Assembly (NCBI RefSeq): GCF_963676685.1
Contig: NC_092348.1
Location: 13,800,867-13,864,866 of the forward strand
Reading direction: 5' to 3'
Source: Mytilus edulis
Lineage: Eukaryota; Mollusca; Bivalvia; Mytilida; Mytilidae
DNA: 64,000 bases
Each line of letters opens with the position of its first letter. Within the stretch, counting starts at the first letter, position 1. Shown in pieces: positions 23,671-33,942 of this stretch. The notes beneath the pieces were generated by a model, which made no database searches, was not told the origin of the DNA, and saw only the letters and a list, made by a program, of their open reading frames with translations. A program made the translations under genes and the position numbers.

Positions 23671-24859
23671 AATGCATATTTGTGATATATGTGGTAAAAA
23701 CTTCAAAAGAAAATGGAATTTAACAAGACACAATAAGACACATGAATCAGCATATAACCAGCCAAATCATGTTTATAAGTTGTATAAATGTGAGAAGAAT
23801 AATTGTGGAGCGGAATTTACAACTAATACTGGTCTTTGGCAACACAAAAGGAGAGAACACCTGCATAAAGTTGAGAGGGGACTCAATATGGTATGTTGTA
23901 ATAGTTGAAATCTGGTGTGACACATAAAACACACGAAGTTTGCAGTTTGACGCATATTATCTAATAATATATACTAGTATATCAAAGACCAAATAGCTGA
24001 TACATTGTAGTAACATAAGGGATACAATTCGGACTAATTAACTGGGGTTAATTGCATTGAGTGACTATTATCCAAAAAATGTACTCTTCAGTTTGACAAA
24101 ATGTCCATTCTATATATTTTATTTTCATATTTGCAGTATTCATAGTATCTAGTGAAAGATCAATTCAAATTATGTAATTTTATTTGTAGTGTCCACTGTG
24201 TGACAAGATATTTGGACAGAAAATCCATCTACACGCACATATGACATGCCACTCGGAGGAGAGAAAGTTTATATGTGATCGTTGTTGTAAACCAATGAAG
24301 CACCAAAGAAGCTTAAAAAGACATTATGTTAGATGTAAAGGTGAGTGAAAATGTGTAAACTACATTAACTCTGGTCAACAGTGATGAAAAAACTAAAAAA
24401 AAATTATATATTGTTTTCCAAAACATATTATATATAATATTATAAAAACAGAGATATATATCACACAATGATAGGTACAGAATCATGTATCATATTTTTT
24501 TAGGTATTCAAGAGAACAAACAGTTCGCATGCAGTGTTTGTAAGAAGGAGTTTCAATCCAAGCAATATCTCAAGGTAAATTGCAAATCTGCACACCAAAA
24601 ACCTGTCTTCCAATGTGACAGTTGTGGCGAAATCTTTAAGTGGCAGTCAAGCTACAACCGACATACAGCTAAGGGTCGATGTCATGGAAAGAAGACGGAT
24701 AATACAGTTAATAAAATTAAAATTGAGAATGGAAATGGGGAATGTGTCAAAGAGACAACAACCCGACCAAATAAAAAAACAACAACAGAGGGTCACCAAC
24801 AGGTCTTCAATGCAGCGAGAAATTCCCGCACCCGGAGGCGTCCTTCAGCTGGCCCCTAA
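23671..24859 (+). CDS. C2H2 zinc-finger gene, three exons, C-terminus supplied by Naiad sequence
   Basis: Exons at 23671-23890, 24190-24340 and 24504-24859 have matching phases (0 then 1) and GT-AG sites. They encode about six C2H2-type fingers: CDICGKNFKRKWNLTRH (exon 1), CEKNNCGAEFTTNTGLWQH (exon 1), CPLCDKIFGQKIHLHAH (exon 2), CDRCCKPMKHQRSLKRH with a Cys in the last position (exon 2), CSVCKKEFQSKQYLKVN with the first His replaced by Asn (exon 3), and CDSCGEIFKWQSSYNRH (exon 3). After HGKKTDNTVNK the frame runs into the antisense 3' end of the Naiad and stops at 24859. Likely a nuclear DNA-binding protein. It lies inside the giant transposon and is convergent with its main gene, so it may be element-encoded. 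An upstream exon is likely, because an AG acceptor precedes the first ATG. Confidence 0.65.
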
Positions 24860-25239
24860 ACAAATATATATTAGTCCAGTGATAATGAACGCCATACTAA
24901 TTTCCAAATTGTACACAAGAAACTAAAATTAAAATAATACAAGACTAACAAAGGCCAGAGGCTCCTGACTTGGGACAGGCGCAAAAATGCGGCGGGGTTA
25001 AACATGTTTGTGAGATCTCAACCCTCCCCTATACCTCTAACCAATGTAGTAAAGTAAACGCATAACAATACGCACATTAAAATTCAGTTCAAGAGAAATC
25101 CGAGTCTGATGTCAGAAGATGTAACCAAAGAAAATAAACAAAATGACAATAATACATAAATAACAACAGACTACTAGCAGTTAACTGACATGCAAGCTCC
25201 AGACTTCAATTAAACTGACTGAAAGATTATGATTTCATC

Positions 25240-25305
25240 ATATGAACATCAGGCACAATTCTTCCCGTTAGGGGTTTAGTATCATACCATCATAACATAT
25301 ATAAG
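25240..25305 (-). promoter_or_regulatory. Candidate SECIS element in Naiad 3' UTR
   Basis: On the minus strand, 66 nt after the stop codon: AUGA at 25293-25290 opposite UGAU at 25251-25248 (the non-Watson-Crick quartet). Helix II is GGUAUGAUACU against AGAAUUGUGCC, 10 of 11 positions paired (including G-U pairs). The unpaired AAA (25277-25275) lies 12 nt after the quartet. A mini-stem CCC/GGG follows, giving the type II SECIS shape. Below the quartet AUAUG pairs with CAUAU across a UU/GUU internal loop. All the conserved SECIS landmarks are present at the expected spacing. Confidence 0.78.
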
Positions 25306-25358
25306 AAGAACATAACCCGTGTCATGCCAACAACTGTTTTTAAAAAAAAATAATGTGT

Positions 25359-28322
25359 TTAGTTCCGATGCAAAGACCTTATCAGTGACTCAATATTAAC
25401 GCCAAAATATGCAATCTTTAATGACTTGATAACAGTATCGTAATTATATCCCTTCTTAATAAGTCTATTCAAAGGTTTTGTAAGTTTCTGAGGTGAATAC
25501 TGACACCTTTGTGCTTTATAAAGAATATTACCATAAAAAATTGGATGTGAAATGCCTGAACGTATTAGAAGTCTGCATGTTGAGCTATATTTACGAATGA
25601 TGTCTTTATACCGATGATAAAATTTAGTAAATGTTTTGACTAGTTTGTGATATCAAAAACCCTGGTGTAATAATTTTTCAGTAATACATAAATTTCTCTC
25701 GTTAAAATCTAAAACATTGTTACATACACGAGCGAATCGTCCAAGTTGAGATATATAAACACCGTAAGATGGTGACAAGGGAACGTCACCATCTAAAAAC
25801 GGATAATTAACGATAGGAAATGAAAAATCATCCCTTTTATCATAAATTTTAGTATTCAGCTTTCCATTAGTGATATAGATATCAAGATCGAGAAAAGGGC
25901 AGTGGTCATTGTTAGTATTAGCTTTATTTAAAGTAAGTTCAACAGGATAAATTTCATTAATATACATACTGAAGTCGTCATTATTGAGAGCCAAAATATC
26001 ATCCAAATATCTAAAAGTATTATTAAATTTGTTTATCAGATGTTGTTTCGATGGGTCTTTGCTTATTTTTGTCATAAATTGTAACTCATAACAATACAAA
26101 AACAGGTCCGCAATAAGTGGTGCACAGTTAGTCCCCATTGGAATTCCGATAATCTGACGATATACGGAATCCCCAAAGCGAACAAAAATGTAATCTAGTA
26201 AAAATTCAAGGGCATATATAGTATCAAAGCATGTCCAATTAACATAGTTTTTTTGTTTATTGCTACTAAAAAATGACCTAAAAGAGTTTGAACATATATA
26301 TTCACATTCTGATTTTTTGAATGCCCATTTAATTAGGTGTGTGAATTTTTTCTTAATGAGAATGTGAGGCAATGTGGTATACAGGGTAGAAAAATCAAAA
26401 CTTTGAACAGATTCAAAATCACCAATATAAGCATGCAATTTATCAAGTACTTCCAACGAGTTTTTGACACTCCAAAAGTAATTTATTCCACTATTTTTGA
26501 AGGCCTTATTTGAACAATTTATTATCAGGTTTTTAATTGTACCAAGTGTGCTGGTAAGAAGAATAGACAATTTAGTAGTTGAACAATGGCTTGAAGACGA
26601 AATAAATCTATATTTGTAAGGGGTTTTGTGTAGCTTCGGAAGCCAATACATAGTTGGGACTTTCATTGTATTTGGCTCTGCTTGTAAAGCGGTGGCTAAA
26701 AGTTTATGTTTGTTACAGATTTCGTTTTCTGAAAATGGAGTCAGTTGGAATGTTGGTGAATTGGTGATTTCCTTTTTCAGAACCTAAATGTAAAATTTAC
26801 GTCAAACAATAATAATATTATTAGCAGCTTTATCTGCCGGGACAAAAACAAATTCCTTGCCTAGTTCTTTTAGTTTATGTTTGATACGAGAAATAGGTTT
26901 ATTGTGGTTATTGTTTATAGTAAAATGTTCTTTAAAATGTTGAATACGTATATCAACTATCTTCATTACTGAATTAAAAAAAGAGTCCAAAGATTTTTTG
27001 TCAGCTTTTTCCCGTTTTATCCATTTCATACAGTAAGTATGGAGTGAGTCGTGGATGATATTACGACACTCATTCCAATTAATAATTGACGGGGGACGAT
27101 ATTTAGGTCCTTTACTGAGGAATGATTTTAACTCTCGGTCTTGAACGATGTTAAGATCTCCTGTTATAACATGGGAAATGGGTCCATAAATATATTCGGA
27201 ATTACTGCAATTACATGAAGTAGGTGTATTTTCACTGATATTAACATCTTTACACAATTGACTATAATTAAACACAAATTTCCGGGTAGATTTCTTGTAA
27301 ATATAACAAATAAGAGGTAGCTCAGTATTGTCAAAATATCCAGGAATTTGTTCTTTAACAGAATGGTCGTTAAATATACCGGCAATATTTACAAAATCAA
27401 AGCCTTTATTGACATACTTAATTTTAATAAAATGTTTTTTATGATCTTCAGGGCGATCAATTTTTGGAAATAATTTAGAATAACAATATGCCATAATAAT
27501 TTGAACAATTTCATACTTAGGACTGCTATATGAAATTGTGTTGCAATCCTCCAAAATTTTATTTAACTTATTAACCGGTAACGAACAGAGTTTTGTTAAC
27601 AGATAATGTCTGCCGTTGTTTTTTGAAATAGAAATTAGGTCCGAAATATTGGTATGATTGGCCCGAAATTTTCTTTGATTGCGATTTGTTCTACGACCGT
27701 GAGAACGTTTTTTACGAACAGTTTTAGAAACTATATCCAAAATGTTAACGGAATTGGTTCTAGATATATTACCAATTCCCATGATATTATCATTTAGACC
27801 GAGAGGGTAAACTGTCTGTAATTTTTTAATCCAATTTAATTCAATTATTTTCCGTGATCGTACAAACTTTGAATGCGATTCACCAGGCTGCTTATTTACT
27901 ACTTCTAAAGGTTGAACTGCTAAATATTTAAAAGGATGGTTGTGCTTCTTAAGGTGTTGGTAAATGATACTTTTGAATTTATTGGGTCTTTTAAAACGAT
28001 ACAGATGTTCTTGAGTGCGTTTAGATAAATATCGTCCAGTTTCTCCTACGTACTGAATACCACACCCCGGTTTGTTTCATGTGAGTAAATAAATAATACT
28101 GTTTGTTTTTCAAGTTATATCAGTTTCAAAATTTAAAGAAAATGTGCGACCATTAAACGTGGACCTTACCGTATTGTTGGTGGAAAGACGGGGACATGTA
28201 AGTCATTTTTTGGCATGACACTTATCGATAGAAGGGTAACCACGATTTTTATTGTTAAAAATGTTAGCGATGGTAGTATTTTTAGATAACCGATTTTGAA
28301 GATTGAAACGTGTGGATACCCT
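25359..28322 (-). CDS. Naiad GIY-YIG/RT polyprotein with UGA (selenocysteine-type) codons
   Basis: One frame runs from 28322 to TAA at 25359-25361. Blocks: YPSIDKCHAKK and LTCPRL; GCGIQYVGETGR (GIY-YIG core, about 28070-28030); SRKIIELNWIKKLQ; CNCSNSEYIYGPISHVITG (CxC linker, about 27200); ADKAANNIIIV; YWLPKLHK; FDFSTLYTTLPH (RT motif A); GIPMGTNCAPLIADLF (motif B); FRYLDDILAL (YxDD catalytic motif). UGA codons interrupt it at 28203-28205 (KK-LTCP), 28110-28112 (DIT-KTN), 28077-28079 (LLT-NKPGCG) and 26802-26804 (IIIV-RKF), all where Cys is expected in relatives. A fifth UGA at 25653-25655 (HQGF-YHKL) is ambiguous (Cys, Arg or Trp). The only other stop inside is TAG at 26784-26786 (FYI-VLKK, Glu expected). 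Upstream, TAA at 28323-28325 breaks an otherwise coding-like leader. Read as selenocysteine codons, the UGAs leave a nearly intact enzyme; the TAG suggests recent inactivation. Confidence 0.75.
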
Positions 28323-28803
28323 TTAAACAAGTTTAGTATTTAGTAATTTTCCATTTCTAAGCTTCATAATTGTTTTGTTAGTGAATTATATAATAAAGGA
28401 GCAAAGATTGGCGTCCAGAATATGAACCCGCATACAATAATTGAAGTTATATAAAATGGATAAATTTGTTCGGCTAAAAATGTCAAACGCTATCAGTATT
28501 AAATAGTAGAATGGGGCTGAAAATTGAAATACTACTTTTTGATAAATATTCCTAAAGTAATGCATTAGAGCAGTTCTCGCTCGGACACACACTCCATAAT
28601 CTAGTATATTATAAGAGCATAAACCTCAAGCTTAATTTCGCTAAATGACATTTTTGTTATTATATATTTAATATTTACTTGTTATAATTCTGATCAATGT
28701 TAAGTATTTACAATATAATTTTGATATGCATATAGTTTTCCTTCTTAAAAATAAAGAGAATTGTTTTGTAAATTTATGTTACATGTAAGCAATAAAGGAA
28801 AAT

Positions 28804-28999
28804 TTAAACTTGCAGAACAGTAACTTTCTGAAAAAAATGTATCCCTAGTCTTTTAGAGGGAAGAAGTTTTGATTCATCTACTTTGTAATGATGCCTAACT
28901 GGTTGTACTCCACGTCCTGGATCATCAAGTTTGGATATCTTTGCTCCCTTGAATGTAACTTTCTGTTTCATAGAAGAGGATCTATCGACAAAATGGTCC
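28804..28999 (-). CDS. Terminal exon of main gene
   Basis: Acceptor TTTTTAG, reading DHFVDRSSSMKQKVTFKG, then DDPGRGVQPVRHHYKVDES and SKRLGIHFFQKVTVLQV, stop TAA at 28804-28806. An intact frame with a conserved-looking end. Confidence 0.65.
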
Positions 29000-31900
29000 C
29001 TAAAAAGAAAGAAAAAATATTTTGAAAAAAGTTTCGGGTTTTCTTCATTTCCTTATACATTTAGATTGTGATGAGTTTCCTCATTCAGTTCTTCCAAACT
29101 TACAAACCCACTTTGTGTATTCCAATATGGTATTAAAATCAATCAAAGCTTGAAATAATTTCAAGTTTTTACTAAATTCTAATATGCTCGGCGTTAAGAC
29201 AGAACGTGTGCCTAAAACAAGCCTAAATTCCCCAAACAAAATAGAAAGTAAAGAACCATAAGTGTTTTTAAAGAAGCCACCAAGTGGTTATCACCATTTC
29301 TTTATTTGTTTTAATAGCTCAAATAAACATACCTTGGGACAATTTTGGATATTATTTCAGTTGATGGCACTTGAAGAGTCGTATCATATATTCCTTGCTC
29401 AATAACTGTTGGTCTATAGACTGGCGCTGCTGCAATTCTCATATGGAATGACCTAAAAGTGAACTGAACAGCATAATTATGGTGTTTAAATATGCCAATT
29501 GCATATACAGCAATAAAACATATAAATCATAAACTTAAATTCGGATGGTACAGTTGCTGAAACATTTTTAAATTTAGTAATACAAACAATGTCGTTGTTT
29601 AGTTAGAATCAATCAATCACATGAGTAAGTGCATTCATAATGTTATTAGGGATATTTTACTTTTTCTGTTTAGCAGAATGTATTGCTGTCTATTCAGTTC
29701 TGATTGTTCAAAACAACATCGAGCCTGTCAAGTGTGGATTTGTATTTCGTATGGTGATGTACGTGCTGGTACTTTTTTTTAACATTTCCCAAGATGTGTT
29801 TTACTATTCACCGATTTTGCAACAATGTATATGTTTCATATACTTATTTATTTTTCAGATCTACGATACTAAGATTAAAATGAAAGTGAACTTTACCTGT
29901 CTGGGTCATGCTGTACTGTATGAAGTGCACACACTGTTTTCATATGCATTAAAGCTCCATGTGCTGTGAGTACTCCATTCCGTGCCCAGTTATCCATGTA
30001 GTCTATATCTGACATGAAAGTTTCTGCTACTAAGCTAGATATTGCCCTCCAGTTGTAGGTCCTACTTAGTGTTAACTTGTATAGGTAGATATGAGCATCA
30101 ACGCTGCAGATTATTGACTCGTATGTGACTCGTGGTATACCTTTAATATACTGCGTTTTTGGTGGAAACGTGTTGAAGTTGACACCTTTCAGCAACCAGT
30201 CTTTAAGTGAAACGGAGTATCTTAGTCTTTGTTCAGACGATAACCCTTGTTCATCTTCTGCACGGATCCAGTTTCTAATAAGCTGACAAAACATCGCTTC
30301 TTCCTTGTACATTTCATCACCATTTTCATCCTTAAAATCAAGCATTATCATTTGCACATCTGTTGTAAAAAAAGGATCTTGTATATGCTTCATTTTGCTG
30401 ATCGAGAACTTTTCCGTCCGCTTGTATTTCTAGAAGAGACATATTTAAATTGGATTCCTTTCTACATGCTACTTTTGACCATGCATCCTTTCTTATTCCA
30501 GTTATTTTGTCTTTACACAGAGCTGCTCTTATATTATTACGAATGTGTGTGCCATCAATGACTTTGATTTCTATTTGATTCCTCCTTATAGAAAATTCGG
30601 GATGGTAGTACGGGGATATTTTTCCAATATTTTCTATATCTAAAGAATCGGATACAATACTACTTTTAACCCATTCTTGTAATCTAATGTCGTAAAGATA
30701 CCCAGCATATGAAGCAGCAATGGCGTCCTTCGGATAGTTCTTTTTCATCAATTGTTTTGCACAAAGTTCCTGTAAAGAGGGAATGGATTTCTTTCTCTGT
30801 CTTGTTGGACATTTTGTTATCGTGCCTTTGCTAATGTAATCCTTAAGTTGCTTCAATTTTTCCTCTTTAAAAACGCCAATCAGGAACAACCGTGTCTTTG
30901 TGCCATTTCTTTTTACCTAGGTATAGCATGAGAGCTTTCAGTTCATAGTCTCTAAGTTCGCCAAGAGTAGATGGAGCTTTGAAGAACTCTTCTATGTGAA
31001 CGATCGTTTTATCTTTCCAAAAATCGTTTCTTTTTAACGATGAAAAAGTTAAAAGTATATTCTCATAATCTGTTGGTTGCATATTTGACCTTATCACTTG
31101 AAAACCATCAGCATAACTGGTTGTGTTGTCGTCTATAGATTCATTGATATCGTCAAGGTTATTCATTGTTCTGCAACTTCCTCCTCTGCTTCATTGGATA
31201 TTTCCTGATTTTGATCTTCAATTTGGTCTTGCGTGTTTTGGATGGAAACGGCTTTGTAAATGATTTCCGACCCACTGATATCCTCAGTCATGACAGAATC
31301 TAGCACCTCCCCAATGATTTCTGTACTATCCGTAACTTCTGAGGCTTCAGAGTTGATCTCCGATTGGGCAGATACAATTAAATAGCTTGTCTTTGGAAGT
31401 CTTGGCGTATATCCAGACACATTAATTGTTCTTCCATCAAGTTTGCTCACAACGTTTTTGCTTTTATTCAATTGCCTTATTTCTCGGACAATAACTTTTT
31501 TTGGCATTCGTTTGACTTCTTTCCATACATCATCCTGAAGTTGTAGCTTTGTCTGTGGATTCCCCTGTTGATCCCTCACTACCAAGTTAATCCACTGACC
31601 ATCGAATGTTTGCACAGGAACATGGATCCCATTTACAAAACAAGCCTGCATAAAATCTTCGGCAATATTTCTCATAACATCAGTAGATACACTGTATCCG
31701 CGAAGAAAGTAGCCGATCGGTTGTGCATGACCAGTCTCTGGATTTGATATGCGGTCGACAGTTGATAGCATTATCGGAATAACTTCCGATGCCTTTTTTC
31801 GGTTTAGCTGGCAGGCTTCTTTCAAAACCGTTGATGCAGAGACCAAGGTAGATATCATTTCTTTTTCGCAATAATCTTTCTTCAGTGTTGGGGTTGTTGT

Positions 31901-33942
31901 CTGGAAAGTCTGGTAAGGCAAATTATCCTGATCAATAATCAGTTCGTTTGTGTGCAATGTTCCAAGTACTGATGGAAATTCTCCAATGAAAGTTGAACTG
32001 TTGGAGATATCTTTGCAAAGCTCTTTTATTTCTTTTGCTCTTGAAGACAATTTTGACGGAGGTTTGTCATTTTCACTGTAAAATACATCAACGGATTCGT
32101 TGATTATCAACGCTATCAGACGTTGGTTAAGTCTAAGTTTGAAGACAGTCGTACTTTCTTCTGTCCAACATAAAAAGATGCATTCCTGGCATCCCATAGA
32201 ACGCATTTCAAGCATAGTCTGGCATATATAACGTGTAGGTATTTTATAATACACAGGGGTGTTAAATTTGTAGGAGCTGTACGAACATTTACATTCAACT
32301 GCATAAACTATGTCTTCAATCACCCCAGATAAATTTTCGGAACGGCGAATACTGCCGTCTGGGGACACACCTATGATGTTTTTATTGTTGGCCGTAATCA
32401 TATGTATACCTTCCTCATAGTATGTTAGGTTTGGGAAGAAAGCAGGCATAACTTTAGAATGCAATGTCGCCAGCGCATGAATTTCATTTTCTGTACCATG
32501 TTTCATCGCCATCTGCTGTTGCTCTGTTGGCGCTGGTTTCTCTTTCTGGTTGTTTATGCATTGAAATGTTTCCTTTTGAGATTTAAGTCCATCAATACCT
32601 AATGCATTATATGCTGTACTACCGGTTACCTTGACAGTCTTCCGTAGGTTAAACCATTCGTCTGATTTTTGTTTCAACAAATGATGTGGCCCATGTTCTG
32701 TTTCCGGTAAACGTAATGATGAATGTACCTGCCGTGTTTTTTTCAGTGTAACAAAGGATTTTGTCTTCGACAAGTTCACCATTTTGTCAGTGCAATAACC
32801 CGACGAGTTCTGTAGTAATGCAATAAATCCAAATAAGGCATCATTTGTTGCTAAAGCATCTTTGATAGTAGACTTGGCACGGTAAATTGCAGTCTTATGC
32901 TATCAATCACATAACAATAGTTCTTTCCAGGTTCACTTGCTGCCTTTGTTGTGAATTTGTCGAGAGCATATTGCTGCTTTGCAATTAGTTGACGAAGGTC
33001 ACGGATTGATTTGCTCACTCTATGTGATACATCTAACAGAGCATTTTTAATATAATTGTCTGATTTTGAGGAGCCTTGTAAGTACCCAGTGATCTTTGAG
33101 ATTATTTCTTTTGATTTCGTGTACTGCTCATGTTGTTGGTGTAATGGTTCTGGTCCATATCCGAGGAGATCTATATCGCCGGCTTCGTCCGTGAGTCCGG
33201 GTGCCAATTTCTTGCCATCAAATGTTAACACATAGGAGTTCTTTTTTTGCGATGATATCAGTTGTATCATTTCATGAAAAATACCAGGTCCTTTTATATC
33301 AGGAATTTTTAAATCTATCGGATGTTCATTAATGTGAATATGACTAGGCAGGGCAACGTTTATTCTTGCTGTCGCTGGATTTAAGTAACCTGTTAGATTA
33401 CTCTGACCTGCATGTTTGTATCCAGACATAAACCGTTGAAATCGACCGTGGAACAAAATTTTTCCAAGCCACCAGAACTGCTGTGTTTCTTTGAAAGGAT
33501 ATCTCATTTTAGATGTAGAGTCGGTAGACCAGTATCTCAAAATTTCACAAAATAGAAGGAAACAGATGTTTTTGAATTCGAATTTAGCCGTGGAGATTAG
33601 AGTAAATAGCATGAGCAGATAAATGATAAGATTGTTCTTACGGAATGCGTAGACAACATCAGGAAGCATTTTTTGTAACTTCAGAATCCACTTATCATCA
33701 TCATCATAATCATCATCATCTTCACCAATTTCATCATTATCAATTTCATCATCATCTTCATCATCATCATCATTAATATCGTCAAGGTCATTAGCATTAG
33801 TATTATCTTCATCATCGTTATGATCTTCTTCATTATCATCATCTTCAAGAACGGTGAATTGAGGTTGAACATCAGATGAATTAGCTTTTGATTTCTTCCA
33901 TCTATATTTTCTATTATTGTAATTTCTATGTTTTCTCTTCAT
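28804..33942 (-). CDS. Giant-transposon main gene: acidic N-terminus, YqaJ nuclease, unknown C-terminus
   Basis: Three exons on the minus strand: a long one (33942-29897), then 29452-29333 and 28999-28804. Both introns have GT-AG sites and keep phase (AG|G joins giving PDRSFH and VPRDHF). Total about 4.36 kb, or roughly 1,450 codons. The long exon is broken into overlapping frames by single-base changes: near 32898 (CATAAG where the second copy at 45.9 kb has CATTAAG), near 31165, near 30885 (T5 run) and near 30370 (T7 run). Downstream of each break the coding sequence continues at once. I know the general protein family from other invertebrate genomes as uncharacterised proteins. Role is inferred only: the main candidate for the mobility function. 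Confidence 0.65.
29333..29452 (-). CDS. Exon 2 of main gene
   Basis: Bounded by CTTTTAG acceptor and GTATGT donor, reading SFHMRIAAAPVYRPTV to STEIISKIVPR. The joins to the flanking exons are in phase. Confidence 0.65.
29897..31166 (-). CDS. Segment 3 of main gene: unclassified C-terminal region with KVIDGTHIRNNIR motif
   Basis: Three overlapping frames read through as one: FQVIRSNMQPTDYEN to KDTVVPDWRF; shift in a T5 run near 30885; KEEKLKQLKDYISKG to NEAYTRSFF; shift in a T7 run near 30370; TTDVQMIMLDFKD to VQHDPDR. Recognisable landmarks are IKVIDGTHIRNNIR, QLIRNWIRAEDEQGLS, DWLLKGVNFNTFPP and YIKGIPRVTYES. I recall similar blocks in long uncharacterised invertebrate proteins. The conserved DGTH...R motif could be catalytic, but no known fold is assigned. 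Whether the break at 31163-31166 (overlapping TGA and ATG) is an indel or a real gene boundary is unclear. Confidence 0.6.
31163..32782 (-). CDS. Segment 2 of main gene: YqaJ/lambda-exonuclease-like nuclease domain
   Basis: Within this 539-residue stretch, residues about 38-215 match the YqaJ-like recombinase/exonuclease fold: SDEWFNLRKTVKVTGSTA, MKHGTENEIHALA (Glu100), GVSPDGSIRR (Asp142), YAVECKCSYSS (Glu163, Lys165) and TRYICQTMLEM (Gln188). The D...ExK set is the PD-(D/E)XK metal-binding site. YqaJ relatives act as 5'-3' exonucleases in recombination. The rest (about 230-539) is unclassified and ends in an acidic tail. The frame continues upstream into LATNDALFGFIALLQ, so the Met at 32782 is probably not a true start. 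Confidence 0.8.
   Translation of the reverse strand: MVNLSKTKSFVTLKKTRQVHSSLRLPETEHGPHHLLKQKSDEWFNLRKTVKVTGSTAYNALGIDGLKSQKETFQCINNQKEKPAPTEQQQMAMKHGTENEIHALATLHSKVMPAFFPNLTYYEEGIHMITANNKNIIGVSPDGSIRRSENLSGVIEDIVYAVECKCSYSSYKFNTPVYYKIPTRYICQTMLEMRSMGCQECIFLCWTEESTTVFKLRLNQRLIALIINESVDVFYSENDKPPSKLSSRAKEIKELCKDISNSSTFIGEFPSVLGTLHTNELIIDQDNLPYQTFQTTTPTLKKDYCEKEMISTLVSASTVLKEACQLNRKKASEVIPIMLSTVDRISNPETGHAQPIGYFLRGYSVSTDVMRNIAEDFMQACFVNGIHVPVQTFDGQWINLVVRDQQGNPQTKLQLQDDVWKEVKRMPKKVIVREIRQLNKSKNVVSKLDGRTINVSGYTPRLPKTSYLIVSAQSEINSEASEVTDSTEIIGEVLDSVMTEDISGSEIIYKAVSIQNTQDQIEDQNQEISNEAEEEVAEQ
32851..33942 (-). CDS. Segment 1 of main gene: Asp-rich tract and conserved FWWLGKI region
   Basis: Starts MKRKHRNYNNRKYRW (basic) at an ATG at 33940-33942 just after a TTTCAG acceptor-like site, followed by about 50 residues that are mostly Asp/Glu/Asn, encoded by imperfect (GAT)n. 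Then comes a conserved domain with KFEFKNICFLLFCEILRYW, QQFWWLGKILFHGRF and YVLTFDGKKLAPGLTDEAGD. The last residues before the stop (IRLQFTVPSLL) are out of frame; the correct frame reads KTAIYRAKSTIKDALATND, as in the copy at 45.9 kb. No known catalytic motif seen here. Confidence 0.65.
   Translation of the reverse strand: MKRKHRNYNNRKYRWKKSKANSSDVQPQFTVLEDDDNEEDHNDDEDNTNANDLDDINDDDDEDDDEIDNDEIGEDDDDYDDDDKWILKLQKMLPDVVYAFRKNNLIIYLLMLFTLISTAKFEFKNICFLLFCEILRYWSTDSTSKMRYPFKETQQFWWLGKILFHGRFQRFMSGYKHAGQSNLTGYLNPATARINVALPSHIHINEHPIDLKIPDIKGPGIFHEMIQLISSQKKNSYVLTFDGKKLAPGLTDEAGDIDLLGYGPEPLHQQHEQYTKSKEIISKITGYLQGSSKSDNYIKNALLDVSHRVSKSIRDLRQLIAKQQYALDKFTTKAASEPGKNYCYVIDSIRLQFTVPSLLSKML

Larger units (their letters stand above)
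24715..28640 (-). mobile_element. Naiad-type Penelope-like retroelement, near full length
   Basis: Minus orientation. The 5' boundary is uncertain (about 28600-28640, within a leader resembling PLE pseudo-LTRs). One long reading frame (28322-25359) is followed by a 3' UTR of about 640 bp, ending in the abundant mussel tail whose last bases complement AAAATTGAGAATGG at about 24720. The order is N-terminal GIY-YIG endonuclease, CxC linker, then RT, which is the permuted order of Naiad/Chlamys PLEs rather than canonical Penelope. It has inserted into the last exon of the zinc-finger gene. Confidence 0.8.

Noticed and set aside
25240-25360. Another fold starting at the ATGACACGGG just after the Naiad stop region as the SECIS
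   Set aside because: No matching UGAU partner or paired helix II could be found for it; the AUGA at 25290-25293 fits all landmarks.
31163-32782. YqaJ domain as a sign of an integrated virus
   Set aside because: YqaJ nucleases occur in phages and large viruses, but here the gene is spliced, lies between matched TIRs with a target duplication, and has no capsid, polymerase or packaging genes nearby.
33690-33840. ATC/GAT trinucleotide run as a simple microsatellite
   Set aside because: It is in frame within the main gene and encodes an Asp/Glu-rich tract typical of nuclear proteins; kept as part of the CDS.
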